Assembly: GCA_045533195.1 (NCBI GenBank)
Contig: JAZSHI010000014.1
Span: forward strand, 1 to 19,385
Direction of reading: 5' to 3'
DNA length: 19,385 bases
DNA from: SIG607 sp045533195
GTDB taxonomy: Bacteria > Bacillota > Clostridia > Oscillospirales > Acutalibacteraceae
Below are positions 1-6,201 of this stretch, piece by piece. The first letter of the stretch is position 1. Every line of letters begins with the position of its first letter. The notes beneath the pieces are model-generated. The model was not told the origin of the DNA. It saw only the letters and a list, made by a program, of their open reading frames with translations, and searched no databases. Both the position numbers and the translations under genes were made by a program.

Positions 1-269
1 CTTCCTGAATAGTAACCGAAAACATTTTCGCCTTCTCTTATAAATTTCTTATCAATTACCTTTTTAGGATTAAAGTATGCAACTCCAAACTGAGTCGTTT
101 TTGGTATATAGTAAACACCCGTATCAAATCTTACAAGTAGTTTTTTAGCACACAGTCTGCTTAACTCTCTATAGACTGCTTGGCTATCATAATTTTCGTA
201 TTCGACTTCACTAACCATAATAGGTTGATTGTATCCAAAGTCTTTAATTAGTTTTTCAAATAAAGTCAT
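1..269 (-). CDS. AbiEi-like antitoxin, N-terminal part (3' end outside window)
   Basis: The reading frame starts at ATG 269 behind a strong AGGAGGAAAAA ribosome site and stays open to the left edge (89 codons). The visible protein begins MTLFEKLIKDFGYNQPIMVS and continues with YRELSRLCAKKLLVRFDTGVYYIP. This is the winged-helix N-terminal pattern of type IV AbiEi-family / DUF6088 proteins: a helix pair, then a basic wing ending in 'GvYYiP'. In known AbiE systems AbiEi is the antitoxin and also represses its own promoter, and the AbiEii nucleotidyltransferase toxin lies downstream. Here that would be beyond the left edge, so I cannot see whether a toxin exists. The gene points away from the broken spoVAD and is probably part of an accessory insertion. 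The family call is from remembered motif shape; other winged-helix regulators are possible. Confidence 0.6.
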   Translation of the reverse strand, partial: MTLFEKLIKDFGYNQPIMVSEVEYENYDSQAVYRELSRLCAKKLLVRFDTGVYYIPKTTQFGVAYFNPKKVIDKKFIREGENVFGYYSG

Positions 270-286
270 TTTTTCCTCCTGTCTAT

Positions 287-325
287 TGAGAGAAAAATGA
301 AGATTACTACCTAATTTTTCTCTCA
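287..325 (-). promoter_or_regulatory. 12-bp perfect inverted repeat upstream of the AbiEi-like gene (candidate operator)
   Basis: TGAGAGAAAAAT (287-298) and ATTTTTCTCTCA (314-325) are perfect inverted copies separated by 15 bases, ending 18 bases before the antitoxin ATG. AbiEi proteins are known to bind inverted repeats in their own promoter region, so an autoregulatory operator fits. A transcript hairpin is the alternative. I see only a weak sigma-A-like promoter further upstream and do not call it. Confidence 0.5.
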
Positions 326-437
326 TTGATTTTGATAAAATTTTGTTGTAAAATAGTGTTAAACGCTTTCTTTTATCCGTTTACGAATTAATAAGCAAAA
401 ATGCTCAAAACCCGCATAAATACTGGGTTTGTAGATG

Positions 438-1163
438 TTATATGTAGTGTGATAAGCCTCCCTTTATGTAGATTTGTGTGTAGAAAAAGACCATACCCTC
501 GTGTCTTGGGTATGGTCTTATTTTAACATCATCAGGTGCCATAGCGGCGCCCATATTGTTTTGGTCAACTATTCCCATATCCTTTATTTCGCCGACAGTT
601 GCCATTACTATTTTAGGACAGTTTTCTCTTTTCTCACTTGAAAGAACAAAGGCTCCCGCTCCCGTTACAGTCCACTGTGAAGTGGGGGTACGCTGATTAC
701 CGTACTCAAGGGGAAAGCGGTACTGTCTTTCGGCGGCGCAAAAATGGGATGAAGCAGCCGTAAGACCGTTTTTTACTGCCCCTGTTTCCAGCATAAAGGA
801 AACAACTATCATAGACAGCGCCATAGTCGAACAAGCGCCGTATATTCCCACAAAAGGAAGGTTCATATCCCTTGCCGCAAAGGAGCTTCCCGTACATTGA
901 TTCAGTAAATCTCCTGCACAAACAACATCTATTTCATTTTGCTTTATTGCCGCTTTATCAATGGCATAAACAGCCGCCATCTTCTGCAGAACGTTTTCTG
1001 CCTTTTCAAAGGTTTTTTCACCAAAATAAGCGTCCTCGCCTATAAAGTCAAAATAGTTACCAAAGGGGCCGCTTCCTTCCTTTTTCCCCGTTACTGCGCC
1101 CGAACCTGCAAGATAAATATCCTTTTCAAAAAAGTAGGTACATTTTCCAATTTTTTTTGCCAT
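438..1163 (-). pseudogene. spoVAD: SpoVAD, stage V sporulation protein AD, 3'-truncated
   Basis: SpoVAD is a thiolase-fold protein of the SpoVA complex, which moves dipicolinic acid into the forespore. The usual length is about 340 residues; this frame gives 241. I start it at ATG 1163 (MAKKIGKCTYFFEKDIYLAG) because AAAAGGTGAT lies just upstream, while the longer frame to 1220 has no ribosome site. Clear family blocks are the AGDLLNQ segment, GACSTMALS with the conserved Cys, AASSHFCAAERQYRFPLEYG, VTGAGAFVLSS and NNMGAAMAP. Homology then stops. The last roughly 30 residues match nothing I know and are read through a terminator stem. About 115-125 C-terminal residues are missing and do not appear elsewhere in the window. 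The normally adjacent spoVAC is 1.9 kb upstream with opposing genes between, and no spoVAE is seen. Probably non-functional. Confidence 0.85.
487..524 (-). terminator. Strong hairpin terminator inside the 3' tail of truncated spoVAD
   Basis: AAGACCATACCC (487-498) pairs perfectly with GGGTATGGTCTT (508-519) across a 9-base loop. Read on the minus strand the stem runs straight into TTTTT (484-488). On the plus strand it is followed by ATTTT, so it may work both ways. It lies inside the open frame of the truncated spoVAD, just after homology to SpoVAD ends. Confidence 0.8.
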
Positions 1164-1198
1164 AAAATCACCTTTTAAACATAAAATAAAACTACGAT

Positions 1199-1228
1199 TA
1201 ATATTAGCTAAAATGAGCAAACTATTCG
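1199..1228 (-). promoter_or_regulatory. Possible sigma-G-type promoter for spoVAD
   Basis: On the minus strand CGAATA (1228-1223) is followed after 17 bases by AATATTA (1205-1199). This is close to the forespore sigma-G pattern (TGAATA, 17-18, CATnnTA), and the leader to ATG 1163 would be about 30 bases. It would explain expression of spoVAD apart from spoVAC. AT-rich sequence makes chance matches likely. Confidence 0.3.
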
Positions 1229-1245
1229 AAAAAGGATTTGATTAT

Positions 1246-1773
1246 ATGAAAAAGAAATTGTTTTTTATAAAATTCGGAGGATATGTTTTTGTGTCCTGCC
1301 TTGGCACACTTTTTCACTTTTTATATAATTTAACGGGAAAAAGCCTATTATTTGCCCCCTTTACCGCCGTTAATGAATCAATATTTGAACATATGAAGCT
1401 ACTGTATTTCCCCCTTCTTTTATGGACGGTTATTGAAGCCTTTATTTTCAAGGGAGAATACAAAAACTTCTATAGCGCAAAGGCAAAAGCTTTTACTGTA
1501 GGCATATTTTTAATTCCCATTTTATATTACACCTATACGGGAGCATTGGGAATTTATGCCGATTGGTTTAATATTTTAATATTCTTTTTAAGCGGTGCCG
1601 CCGCCTTTACGGTTGACACAGTAGCCTTAAAAAACAATAAAAAATGTGCCTTTAGCAAAAAAGTCTATATAATATACATTTTAGCTCTTGGAGTAATTTT
1701 TATTATACTAACCTTTTTCCCCTTTAAAATACCTCTGTTTTTAGACAGACACAGCCAAAAATATGGTATATAA
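1246..1773 (+). CDS. DUF6512-like integral membrane protein
   Basis: This 175-residue protein of unknown function is almost wholly membrane-embedded, with about five or six hydrophobic spans. I choose ATG 1246 (MKKKLFFIKFGGYVF) because AAAGGA lies about 9 bases upstream; the earlier in-frame ATG at 1213 has no ribosome site. The segment FTAVNESIFEHMKLLYFPLL is the signature I associate with the DUF6512 family, in which an early span is followed by a conserved 'VNES-EH-KL-fFP' block. It is divergent from spoVAD across about 80 bases and is followed 92 bases later by yitT on the same strand. No function can be derived from the sequence or its neighbours. Confidence 0.6.
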   Translation: MKKKLFFIKFGGYVFVSCLGTLFHFLYNLTGKSLLFAPFTAVNESIFEHMKLLYFPLLLWTVIEAFIFKGEYKNFYSAKAKAFTVGIFLIPILYYTYTGALGIYADWFNILIFFLSGAAAFTVDTVALKNNKKCAFSKKVYIIYILALGVIFIILTFFPFKIPLFLDRHSQKYGI

Positions 1774-1798
1774 AGCTTGAAATCGCCATTTTACCCTC

Positions 1799-1827
1799 TT
1801 TACTTAATGAAGAAATTATGCTATATT
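1799..1827 (+). promoter_or_regulatory. Sigma-A promoter with extended -10 for the YitT gene
   Basis: TTTACT (1799-1804), a 17-base spacer and TATATT (1822-1827) preceded by TG at 1819-1820 (TGnTATATT). It lies about 40 bases before the yitT start codon, so yitT need not depend on readthrough from the DUF6512 gene. Confidence 0.55.
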
Positions 1828-1865
1828 TTAATGGGTAGAATTTTTGCTTTAAGGGGACTAAAAAA

Positions 1866-2738
1866 ATGAAGAAAACAAAATCGATTTTATCTTATATTTT
1901 TATTATTTTTTCTGCTGTGCTTTTAGCCTTTAACTATTATATTTTCATAATAGAAAACAGCTTTGCTCCTGCAGGACTTAACGGTATTGCTACTATGATA
2001 CAGTATAAAACGGGCTTTAGCATCAGTTATATGTCACTTATTATAAACATTCCGTTATCAATATTCGCTTACTTTTTCACCAACAAAAACTTTGCCGTTA
2101 AAACCCTTCTGTTTTCGGTGGTATATTCCGTTTTCTTTCTGTTTTTACAGCATATTGACCTAACCTACATACAATATAAATGCAACGGACACGACACAAT
2201 TTACCCCGTAATATTAAGCGGTGTTATAAGCGGCTTTGTTTACGGCGTATGCTTTAAAAGCAATGCCTCTACAGGCGGCACCGACGTTGTTTCCCGTCAC
2301 ATCACAAAAATAAGGCCTAATTTTAATTTCTTTACCGTAACCTTTATTCTTAATTCCATAGTTGCCATTTCTTCACTTTTCGTTTACTCCGAAGACAAGG
2401 TTGACTATAAGCCTGTAGCCCTTTGCATAACCTATTGCTTTATTTCGATTTTTGTAGGTAATCTTATATTAAAGGGTACAAAAACAGCCTATAAATTCAC
2501 GGTTATAACCACTCACCCCGATGAGATTACAGAAGAAATAACCCATATTTTAAGACACAGCGCCACAAAGATAGATGCTGTGGGAGCCTATACAAATCAG
2601 GAGAAAAGCGTTATTATCTGTGTTGTAAATAAGCATCAGCTCAACGATTTCCAAAAAATTATTTCAAAATACGATAACACCTTTTCCTTCCACGAACTGA
2701 TTAACGAAACCTACGGAAACTTCAAACACATAAAATAA
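1866..2738 (+). CDS. YitT family membrane protein (DUF161 + DUF2179)
   Basis: This 290-residue protein has the standard YitT layout. About five transmembrane spans lie in residues 1-200, including the family block around 'FAPAGLNGIATMIQY' and the glycine-rich 'SNASTGGTDVVSRHI'. A soluble C-terminal DUF2179 domain follows at roughly residues 210-287 (VITTHPDEITEEI through FHELINETYG). AAGGGGA precedes ATG 1866. YitT proteins are common, often in several copies, in Firmicutes; their transport substrate or role is not established to my knowledge. The length is full and nothing looks damaged. It lies in the opposite orientation inside the split spoVAC/spoVAD locus. Confidence 0.85.
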   Translation: MKKTKSILSYIFIIFSAVLLAFNYYIFIIENSFAPAGLNGIATMIQYKTGFSISYMSLIINIPLSIFAYFFTNKNFAVKTLLFSVVYSVFFLFLQHIDLTYIQYKCNGHDTIYPVILSGVISGFVYGVCFKSNASTGGTDVVSRHITKIRPNFNFFTVTFILNSIVAISSLFVYSEDKVDYKPVALCITYCFISIFVGNLILKGTKTAYKFTVITTHPDEITEEITHILRHSATKIDAVGAYTNQEKSVIICVVNKHQLNDFQKIISKYDNTFSFHELINETYGNFKHIK

Positions 2739-2814
2739 ACGCAGTAGCCAAGGTATTCACATTCCAAAAAGCTTGATAAAGCATTAATATACATATCTAA
2801 TTAGATGGCAACAC

Positions 2815-2843
2815 CGTAGGGGCGAACACAGTTCGCCCCTACG
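2815..2843. repeat. REP-like palindrome, copy 1
   Basis: A 13-bp perfect inverted repeat (2815-2827 and 2831-2843) has only a 3-base ACA loop; its core is GGGCGAACACAGTTCGCCCC. It is GC-rich in an AT-rich setting, as expected of REP elements mobilised by RAYT transposases. The same 25-base string, ending CCTACGA, recurs at 3031-3055 in the same orientation. Confidence 0.75.
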
Positions 2844-2855
2844 ATATCAAGGGTA

Positions 2856-3014
2856 ATGAAGCAATTCAAAGGTTCGATCACGAAGCAAATCGGCATACCC
2901 ATTTGGCAAAAATCATTCTTTGATCATGGAATACGAAATCAGCAGGATTATGATGAAATTTGTAAGTATATTGAAAATAATCCATTGAAATATGCATTGA
3001 AAAAGGCACCGTGA
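2856..3014 (+). pseudogene. REP-associated tyrosine transposase (RAYT) C-terminal remnant
   Basis: This 52-codon frame reads MKQFKGSITKQIGIPIWQKS, then FFDHGIRNQQDYDEICKYIE and NNPLKYALKKAP before TGA 3012. It matches the closing part of Y1/IS200-like RAYT transposases: the 'iWQ.sF-DH-IR-..DY..I..YI..NP..W' block that follows the catalytic region. The HUH motif and everything N-terminal are missing (full proteins are about 150-200 residues), so it is a dead fragment. It sits between two copies of the same REP palindrome, which supports a decayed REP/RAYT unit inserted downstream of spoVAC. Confidence 0.8.
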
Positions 3015-3028
3015 TGGTGCCTTTTTTT
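3000..3028 (+). terminator. Intrinsic terminator at the end of the RAYT remnant
   Basis: GGCACC (3005-3010) pairs with GGTGCC (3016-3021) across a 5-base loop, flanked by AAAAA (3000-3004) and seven T (3022-3028). The symmetric A and T runs allow termination from both strands, so it may also end spoVAC transcripts coming from the right. Confidence 0.75.
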
Positions 3029-3030
3029 GC

Positions 3031-3055
3031 GGGCGAACACAGTTCGCCCCTACGA
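3031..3055. repeat. REP-like palindrome, copy 2
   Basis: GGGCGAAC (3031-3038), ACA loop, GTTCGCCC (3042-3049), then CTACGA. It is an exact direct copy of 25 bases of the element at 2815-2843. The two copies bracket the RAYT remnant. Confidence 0.75.
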
Positions 3056-3077
3056 ATAATCTTTCAATTTACCGTAG

Positions 3078-3521
3078 TTAAAACAATGTCGTAATCCAAT
3101 AAACAACCCCGTAAATCACACTTGCCACCACACCATAGACAATAACCGGTCCTGCGATGTTGAACATCTTTGCGCCAACGCCTAATACATAGCCTTCTTT
3201 TTTATATTCTATAGCGGGGGAAACAACAGCGTTTGCAAAGCCTGTTATGGGAACCAGAGTTCCTGCCCCTGCCCTTTTTGCAATTTTATCGAAAACACCC
3301 AGTCCCGTAAGTATCGCCGCTTCAAAAATAAGGGTAACCGATGCTAAAAGTCGGGCGTTTTCTTCCTCTATGCCAAGATTTTTAAAGATATAGAAAAAAA
3401 CCTCACTCATAGAGCAGATAATTCCGCCTATAATAAATGCCCATATAAAATTTTTGAGATGGGGAGAATTGGGCGATGCTTTTTTTACCATTTCGCTGTA
3501 TTCTTTTACCGTTATTTTCAT
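3078..3521 (-). CDS. spoVAC: SpoVAC, stage V sporulation protein AC
   Basis: SpoVAC is a membrane subunit of the SpoVA dipicolinic-acid channel made in the forespore; B. subtilis SpoVAC behaves as a mechanosensitive channel. This 147-residue form has full family length. I start at ATG 3521 (MKITVKEYSEMVKKASPNSP), 7 bases after AAAGGAG; the frame extends to 3539 without a ribosome site of its own. Family blocks are PNSPHLKN, the EENARLLASVTLIFEAAILT region, VFDKIAKRAGAGTLVPITGF and SPAIEYKKEGYVLGVGAKMF, with about four membrane spans. The ribosome site lies inside a perfect hairpin. Downstream is a REP/RAYT remnant and opposing genes instead of the expected spoVAD. Confidence 0.92.
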   Translation of the reverse strand: MKITVKEYSEMVKKASPNSPHLKNFIWAFIIGGIICSMSEVFFYIFKNLGIEEENARLLASVTLIFEAAILTGLGVFDKIAKRAGAGTLVPITGFANAVVSPAIEYKKEGYVLGVGAKMFNIAGPVIVYGVVASVIYGVVYWITTLF

Positions 3522-3560
3522 AAAAAAACTCCTTTGCATTTATTTTGTGCAAAGGAGTTT
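3522..3560 (-). promoter_or_regulatory. Perfect 13-bp hairpin burying the spoVAC ribosome site, followed by a T run
   Basis: AAACTCCTTTGCA (3526-3538) and TGCAAAGGAGTTT (3548-3560) are perfect inverted copies around a 9-base loop. Read on the minus strand, the 3' arm holds AAAGGAG, the ribosome site of spoVAC, and runs into seven T directly before the ATG. The structure therefore looks both like an intrinsic terminator and like a lid over the start site. Whether it controls translation, transcription or neither is inference. Confidence 0.65.
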
Positions 3561-3617
3561 AATTTATACTTATTTATAATGATTATAGTTTGTCGAAACG
3601 TCCAAAAGCGCTTCGTC

Positions 3618-3636
3618 AAGCCGATTTTATCGGCTT
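3618..3636. repeat. 8-bp perfect hairpin between spoVAC and the GDSL fragment
   Basis: AAGCCGAT (3618-3625), TTT loop, ATCGGCTT (3629-3636). No T run follows on either strand, so it is not an evident terminator. It lies directly beside the 14-bp palindrome at 3637-3671. Confidence 0.5.
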
Positions 3637-3671
3637 TGCACAATTAAATTATTAAAGAATTTAATTGTGCA
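3637..3671. repeat. 14-bp perfect inverted repeat at the broken end of the GDSL gene
   Basis: TGCACAATTAAATT (3637-3650) and AATTTAATTGTGCA (3658-3671) pair perfectly around a 7-base loop. The inner arm overlaps the last codons and stop of the truncated hydrolase. It may mark the rearrangement junction or act as a weak AT-rich transcript end. Confidence 0.6.
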
Positions 3672-4137
3672 CCATACTCATTGCAATGGGGAAATAAATG
3701 GTTATTTGGCGCATTCTGTTATCATTAAAATGCTTAACACCTTCATAACCCTCAAATTCATCCTTAGGCGGATAATAGCTACCAAAGTAAACATCTCTGC
3801 CGTCTTCCTCTACGTAAATGTCAAAGCCTGTTTCGGCAAGACGGGTGACATGGGGATTTGCAAGTACGGTTTTTTTGAATTTAGAACGGATGCCAACATA
3901 TTTTGAATCGGTACAAAAACGCACTCTTACACCTGTTGAATTAGCGTGGTGACCTGTAATACCGGGGGCTTTTTTTAATACGTCTTCAGGAATACGTCTA
4001 TAAGAATTTTTAGGATCATACAGTCCGTAAATTTTAAAAGGCTCTTCCTTTACGTTATAAAACTTATCGTCTGTTTCTTTAATTTTAAGACCTTCTAACG
4101 AATAGACTTCCCAAATATTTCCAACATCAATTTCCAT
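3661..4137 (-). pseudogene. SGNH/GDSL hydrolase, N-terminal domain only (3'-truncated)
   Basis: The 158-residue frame starts at ATG 4137 behind AGGAAAAA, 17 bases after the stop of the permease gene, so it is the last member of the nucleoside transporter transcript. The sequence (NIWEVYSLEGLKIKETDDKF; KIYGLYDPKNSYRRIPEDV; 'GVRVRFCTDSKYVGIRSKF'; 'GFDIYVEEDGRDVYFGSYYPP'; 'RQITIYFP') matches the beta-sandwich N-terminal domain that precedes the catalytic domain in a family of clostridial SGNH esterases of about 350-380 residues. After ITIYFP the frame ends in a few unrelated residues, at a perfect palindrome. The catalytic GDS and DxxH blocks are absent. It is most likely a broken gene; a free-standing carbohydrate-binding-like domain is less likely. 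Confidence 0.65.
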
Positions 4138-4154
4138 AATAGTTTTTCCTATTA

Positions 4155-5102
4155 TTATCTTTCTTCTCGGAAATAGTTTATACCAAGACTTTCAGGGGGT
4201 TGATTTTTCTTACGGCTTCTCATACTTGTAATTATAAGAACAATGATAGTTACAATATAAGGAAGCATTTTGAAAAGTTCTTTACCTGCAAAGCTAATGC
4301 CAGTAATATAACTACTTGCAACGTAAAGTCCACCGAAAATAAGAGAGCCGAAAATTGCAAGGTTAGGTTTCCATACAGTAAAGATAACAAGAGCAACTGC
4401 AAGCCAACCAATATCGTCAATTACATATTCCCAGTTACCGTTAAGATAATCCATAACAAAGGAAAGACCGCCAAAGCCTGCAATACCGCCGCCTATACAG
4501 GTTGCAAGATATCTGTATTTTAAAACGTTTATACCTGCGGCATCGGCTGTTGCAGGGTTTTCACCAACTGCACGAAGATGAAGTCCTAACTTTGTACGGT
4601 TTAGCACATAAGCCGTAACAAGTGCCACAACTATAGCAAGATAGGTTAAAATACCGTGGGATAAAAACACCTTGCCAAACCAACCAAGTTTATCTGCAAA
4701 GGGTAACGATGCCTTGAAATAAAGTGCACCTTTGATATAGATATCCCCTGTTTTATCTATCATAAAGTCGGATATACCTACACCAAGAGTAGTAAGGGCA
4801 AGACCTGTTACGTTCTGATTAGCTCTTAACGTAACGGTAAGGAAGCTGAAAATAAGTCCCATAAATGCGCCGCCGATAAAGGTTGCTAACATAGGGATAA
4901 GCACGGCAAGAACGGGTATTACGTTTTCACCGCAATTACTTAAATAAATGTATTCAGCGTAGCAGCCACATGAAGCGCCAACACACATAACACCCGGAAG
5001 ACCAAGATTTAAGTGTCCCGATTTTTCGGTTATGGTTTCACCTGTAGAGCCGAAAAGAAGCATCATACCGAGTCTTATCGCACTAATTAAAAACGCTACC
5101 AT
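4155..5102 (-). CDS. nupQ: Purine nucleoside ABC transporter permease (NupQ-like)
   Basis: This is the second membrane subunit of a BmpA-type nucleoside importer: 315 residues, about eight or nine spans, close in length to B. subtilis NupQ. It has the branched-chain/ribose permease-type motif 'GLALTTLGVGISDF' and the cytoplasmic coupling loop 'TKLGLHLRAVGENPATADAAGIN' (about residues 175-195), which contacts the ATPase. The start ATG 5102 directly abuts the stop codon of the preceding permease (TAAATG), implying coupled translation. In B. subtilis NupOPQ with lipoprotein NupN imports guanosine and other nucleosides. The exact substrate here is inferred from family and from the neighbouring xpt. 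Confidence 0.88.
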   Translation of the reverse strand: MVAFLISAIRLGMMLLFGSTGETITEKSGHLNLGLPGVMCVGASCGCYAEYIYLSNCGENVIPVLAVLIPMLATFIGGAFMGLIFSFLTVTLRANQNVTGLALTTLGVGISDFMIDKTGDIYIKGALYFKASLPFADKLGWFGKVFLSHGILTYLAIVVALVTAYVLNRTKLGLHLRAVGENPATADAAGINVLKYRYLATCIGGGIAGFGGLSFVMDYLNGNWEYVIDDIGWLAVALVIFTVWKPNLAIFGSLIFGGLYVASSYITGISFAGKELFKMLPYIVTIIVLIITSMRSRKKNQPPESLGINYFREER

Positions 5103-6200
5103 TTAGCCTTCCTCCTTTACACGTTTTGTAAAAACAATTTTATAACGAAGGAAAAATTCGCAACCGATAATAAATAGCAGAATTATGCCCGTTACAATAT
5201 CGGAAATTGTTTGAGGAATTCTGAAATCGGTGGAAACCTGACCTGCGCCTCTGTCAAGGAATACAATAAGGAAGGAGGTAAGCACCATATAAAACGGATT
5301 AAACTTAGCAAGCCAAGATACCATAATTGCAGTAAAGCCTCTGCCGTCAACGGTGGTTGTGCTTATGGTATGATTTGTACCGCCCACAAGGAGCAAACCT
5401 GCTATACCGCAAATAGCACCCGATACCATAAGGGTACGGATAATAACCTTTTTAACACCGATACCGATGTATTTTGCAGTGTTTTCGCTTTCACCGACAA
5501 CAGAGATTTCATAACCCTGCTTTGAATATTTAAGATAAATATAAGCCACTACAGTAAGTAAAGCCACAATAATAATATTAAGCAGGAACTGATATTTACC
5601 GATTACGGGAAGTCCAAACTGCGGCATAGGGGTAAGCACACCCGAGCCGTCCTTAACGAAAACCTTTAAGAAATATGCAACAAGCTGAATTGCAACATAG
5701 TTCATCATAAGGGTAAATAGGGTTTCGTTTGTATTAAATAGAGCCTTGAAAACTGCAGGAACAAGCGCCCAAATCATACCAGCAAGAATACTTGCGGCTA
5801 TCATTACTATTATAAGCAAAGTCAGGGGCATTTTATCGCCCAAGAACATCATAACCGAAACTGTGGCAAGACCGCCGATAAGCACCTGTCCTTCGGCGCC
5901 GCAGTTCCAGAACTTCATTTTAAATGCGGGAGTTACCGCAAGTGAAATACAAAGAAGAATTGCAACGTTTTGCAAAAGATTCCATATACGTCTCTCGGTA
6001 CCGAAGGCGCCGTTAAACATAGAAGCGTAAACGGCTATAGGATTTTTGCCCGAAAGAAGCATTATTATTACGCCTGATACTATAAGAGCCGCAACAACAG
6101 CTGCTGCACGGATAAGTACGCCGTAGTACCACGCTACACCGTCTTTTCCTCTATTTACAATATGAAAAAGAGGAGTTTTTATTTTTCTGTTTTCAGCCAT
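5103..6200 (-). CDS. nupP: Purine nucleoside ABC transporter permease (NupP-like)
   Basis: This is the first, larger permease (365 residues, about nine or ten spans) of the same importer. The N-terminus 'NPIAVYASMFNGAFG' is followed by the family block 'CGAEGQVLIGGLATV' and the coupling loop 'SKQGYEISVVGESENTAKYIGI' (about residues 225-247), typical of NupP/YufP. The start ATG 6200 lies one base after the stop of the ATPase gene, with GGAGAGG as ribosome site inside the ATPase coding end. It would pair with the next permease to form the translocation channel driven by the double ATPase. Confidence 0.88.
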   Translation of the reverse strand: MAENRKIKTPLFHIVNRGKDGVAWYYGVLIRAAAVVAALIVSGVIIMLLSGKNPIAVYASMFNGAFGTERRIWNLLQNVAILLCISLAVTPAFKMKFWNCGAEGQVLIGGLATVSVMMFLGDKMPLTLLIIVMIAASILAGMIWALVPAVFKALFNTNETLFTLMMNYVAIQLVAYFLKVFVKDGSGVLTPMPQFGLPVIGKYQFLLNIIIVALLTVVAYIYLKYSKQGYEISVVGESENTAKYIGIGVKKVIIRTLMVSGAICGIAGLLLVGGTNHTISTTTVDGRGFTAIMVSWLAKFNPFYMVLTSFLIVFLDRGAGQVSTDFRIPQTISDIVTGIILLFIIGCEFFLRYKIVFTKRVKEEG

Positions 6201-6201
6201 A

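Noticed and set aside
394..430. Small inverted repeats AGCA-AAAA-TGCT and AAACCC-N11-GGGTTT
   Set aside because: Stems of 4 and 6 bp without T runs in AT-rich DNA are too weak to call as terminators or operators.
438..520. Full-length SpoVAD variant with a new C-terminus
   Set aside because: The tail is encoded by a perfect terminator stem and by intergenic-looking sequence, and has no resemblance to the SpoVAD C-terminal half, so truncation is the simpler reading.
706..1178. Alternative frames over spoVAD
   Set aside because: They have no ribosome sites or family motifs and are shadows of the clear SpoVAD frame.
3561..3620. Sigma-G promoter for spoVAC
   Set aside because: A CATTATA string fits the -10, but I found no matching -35 at the right distance, so I do not list it.
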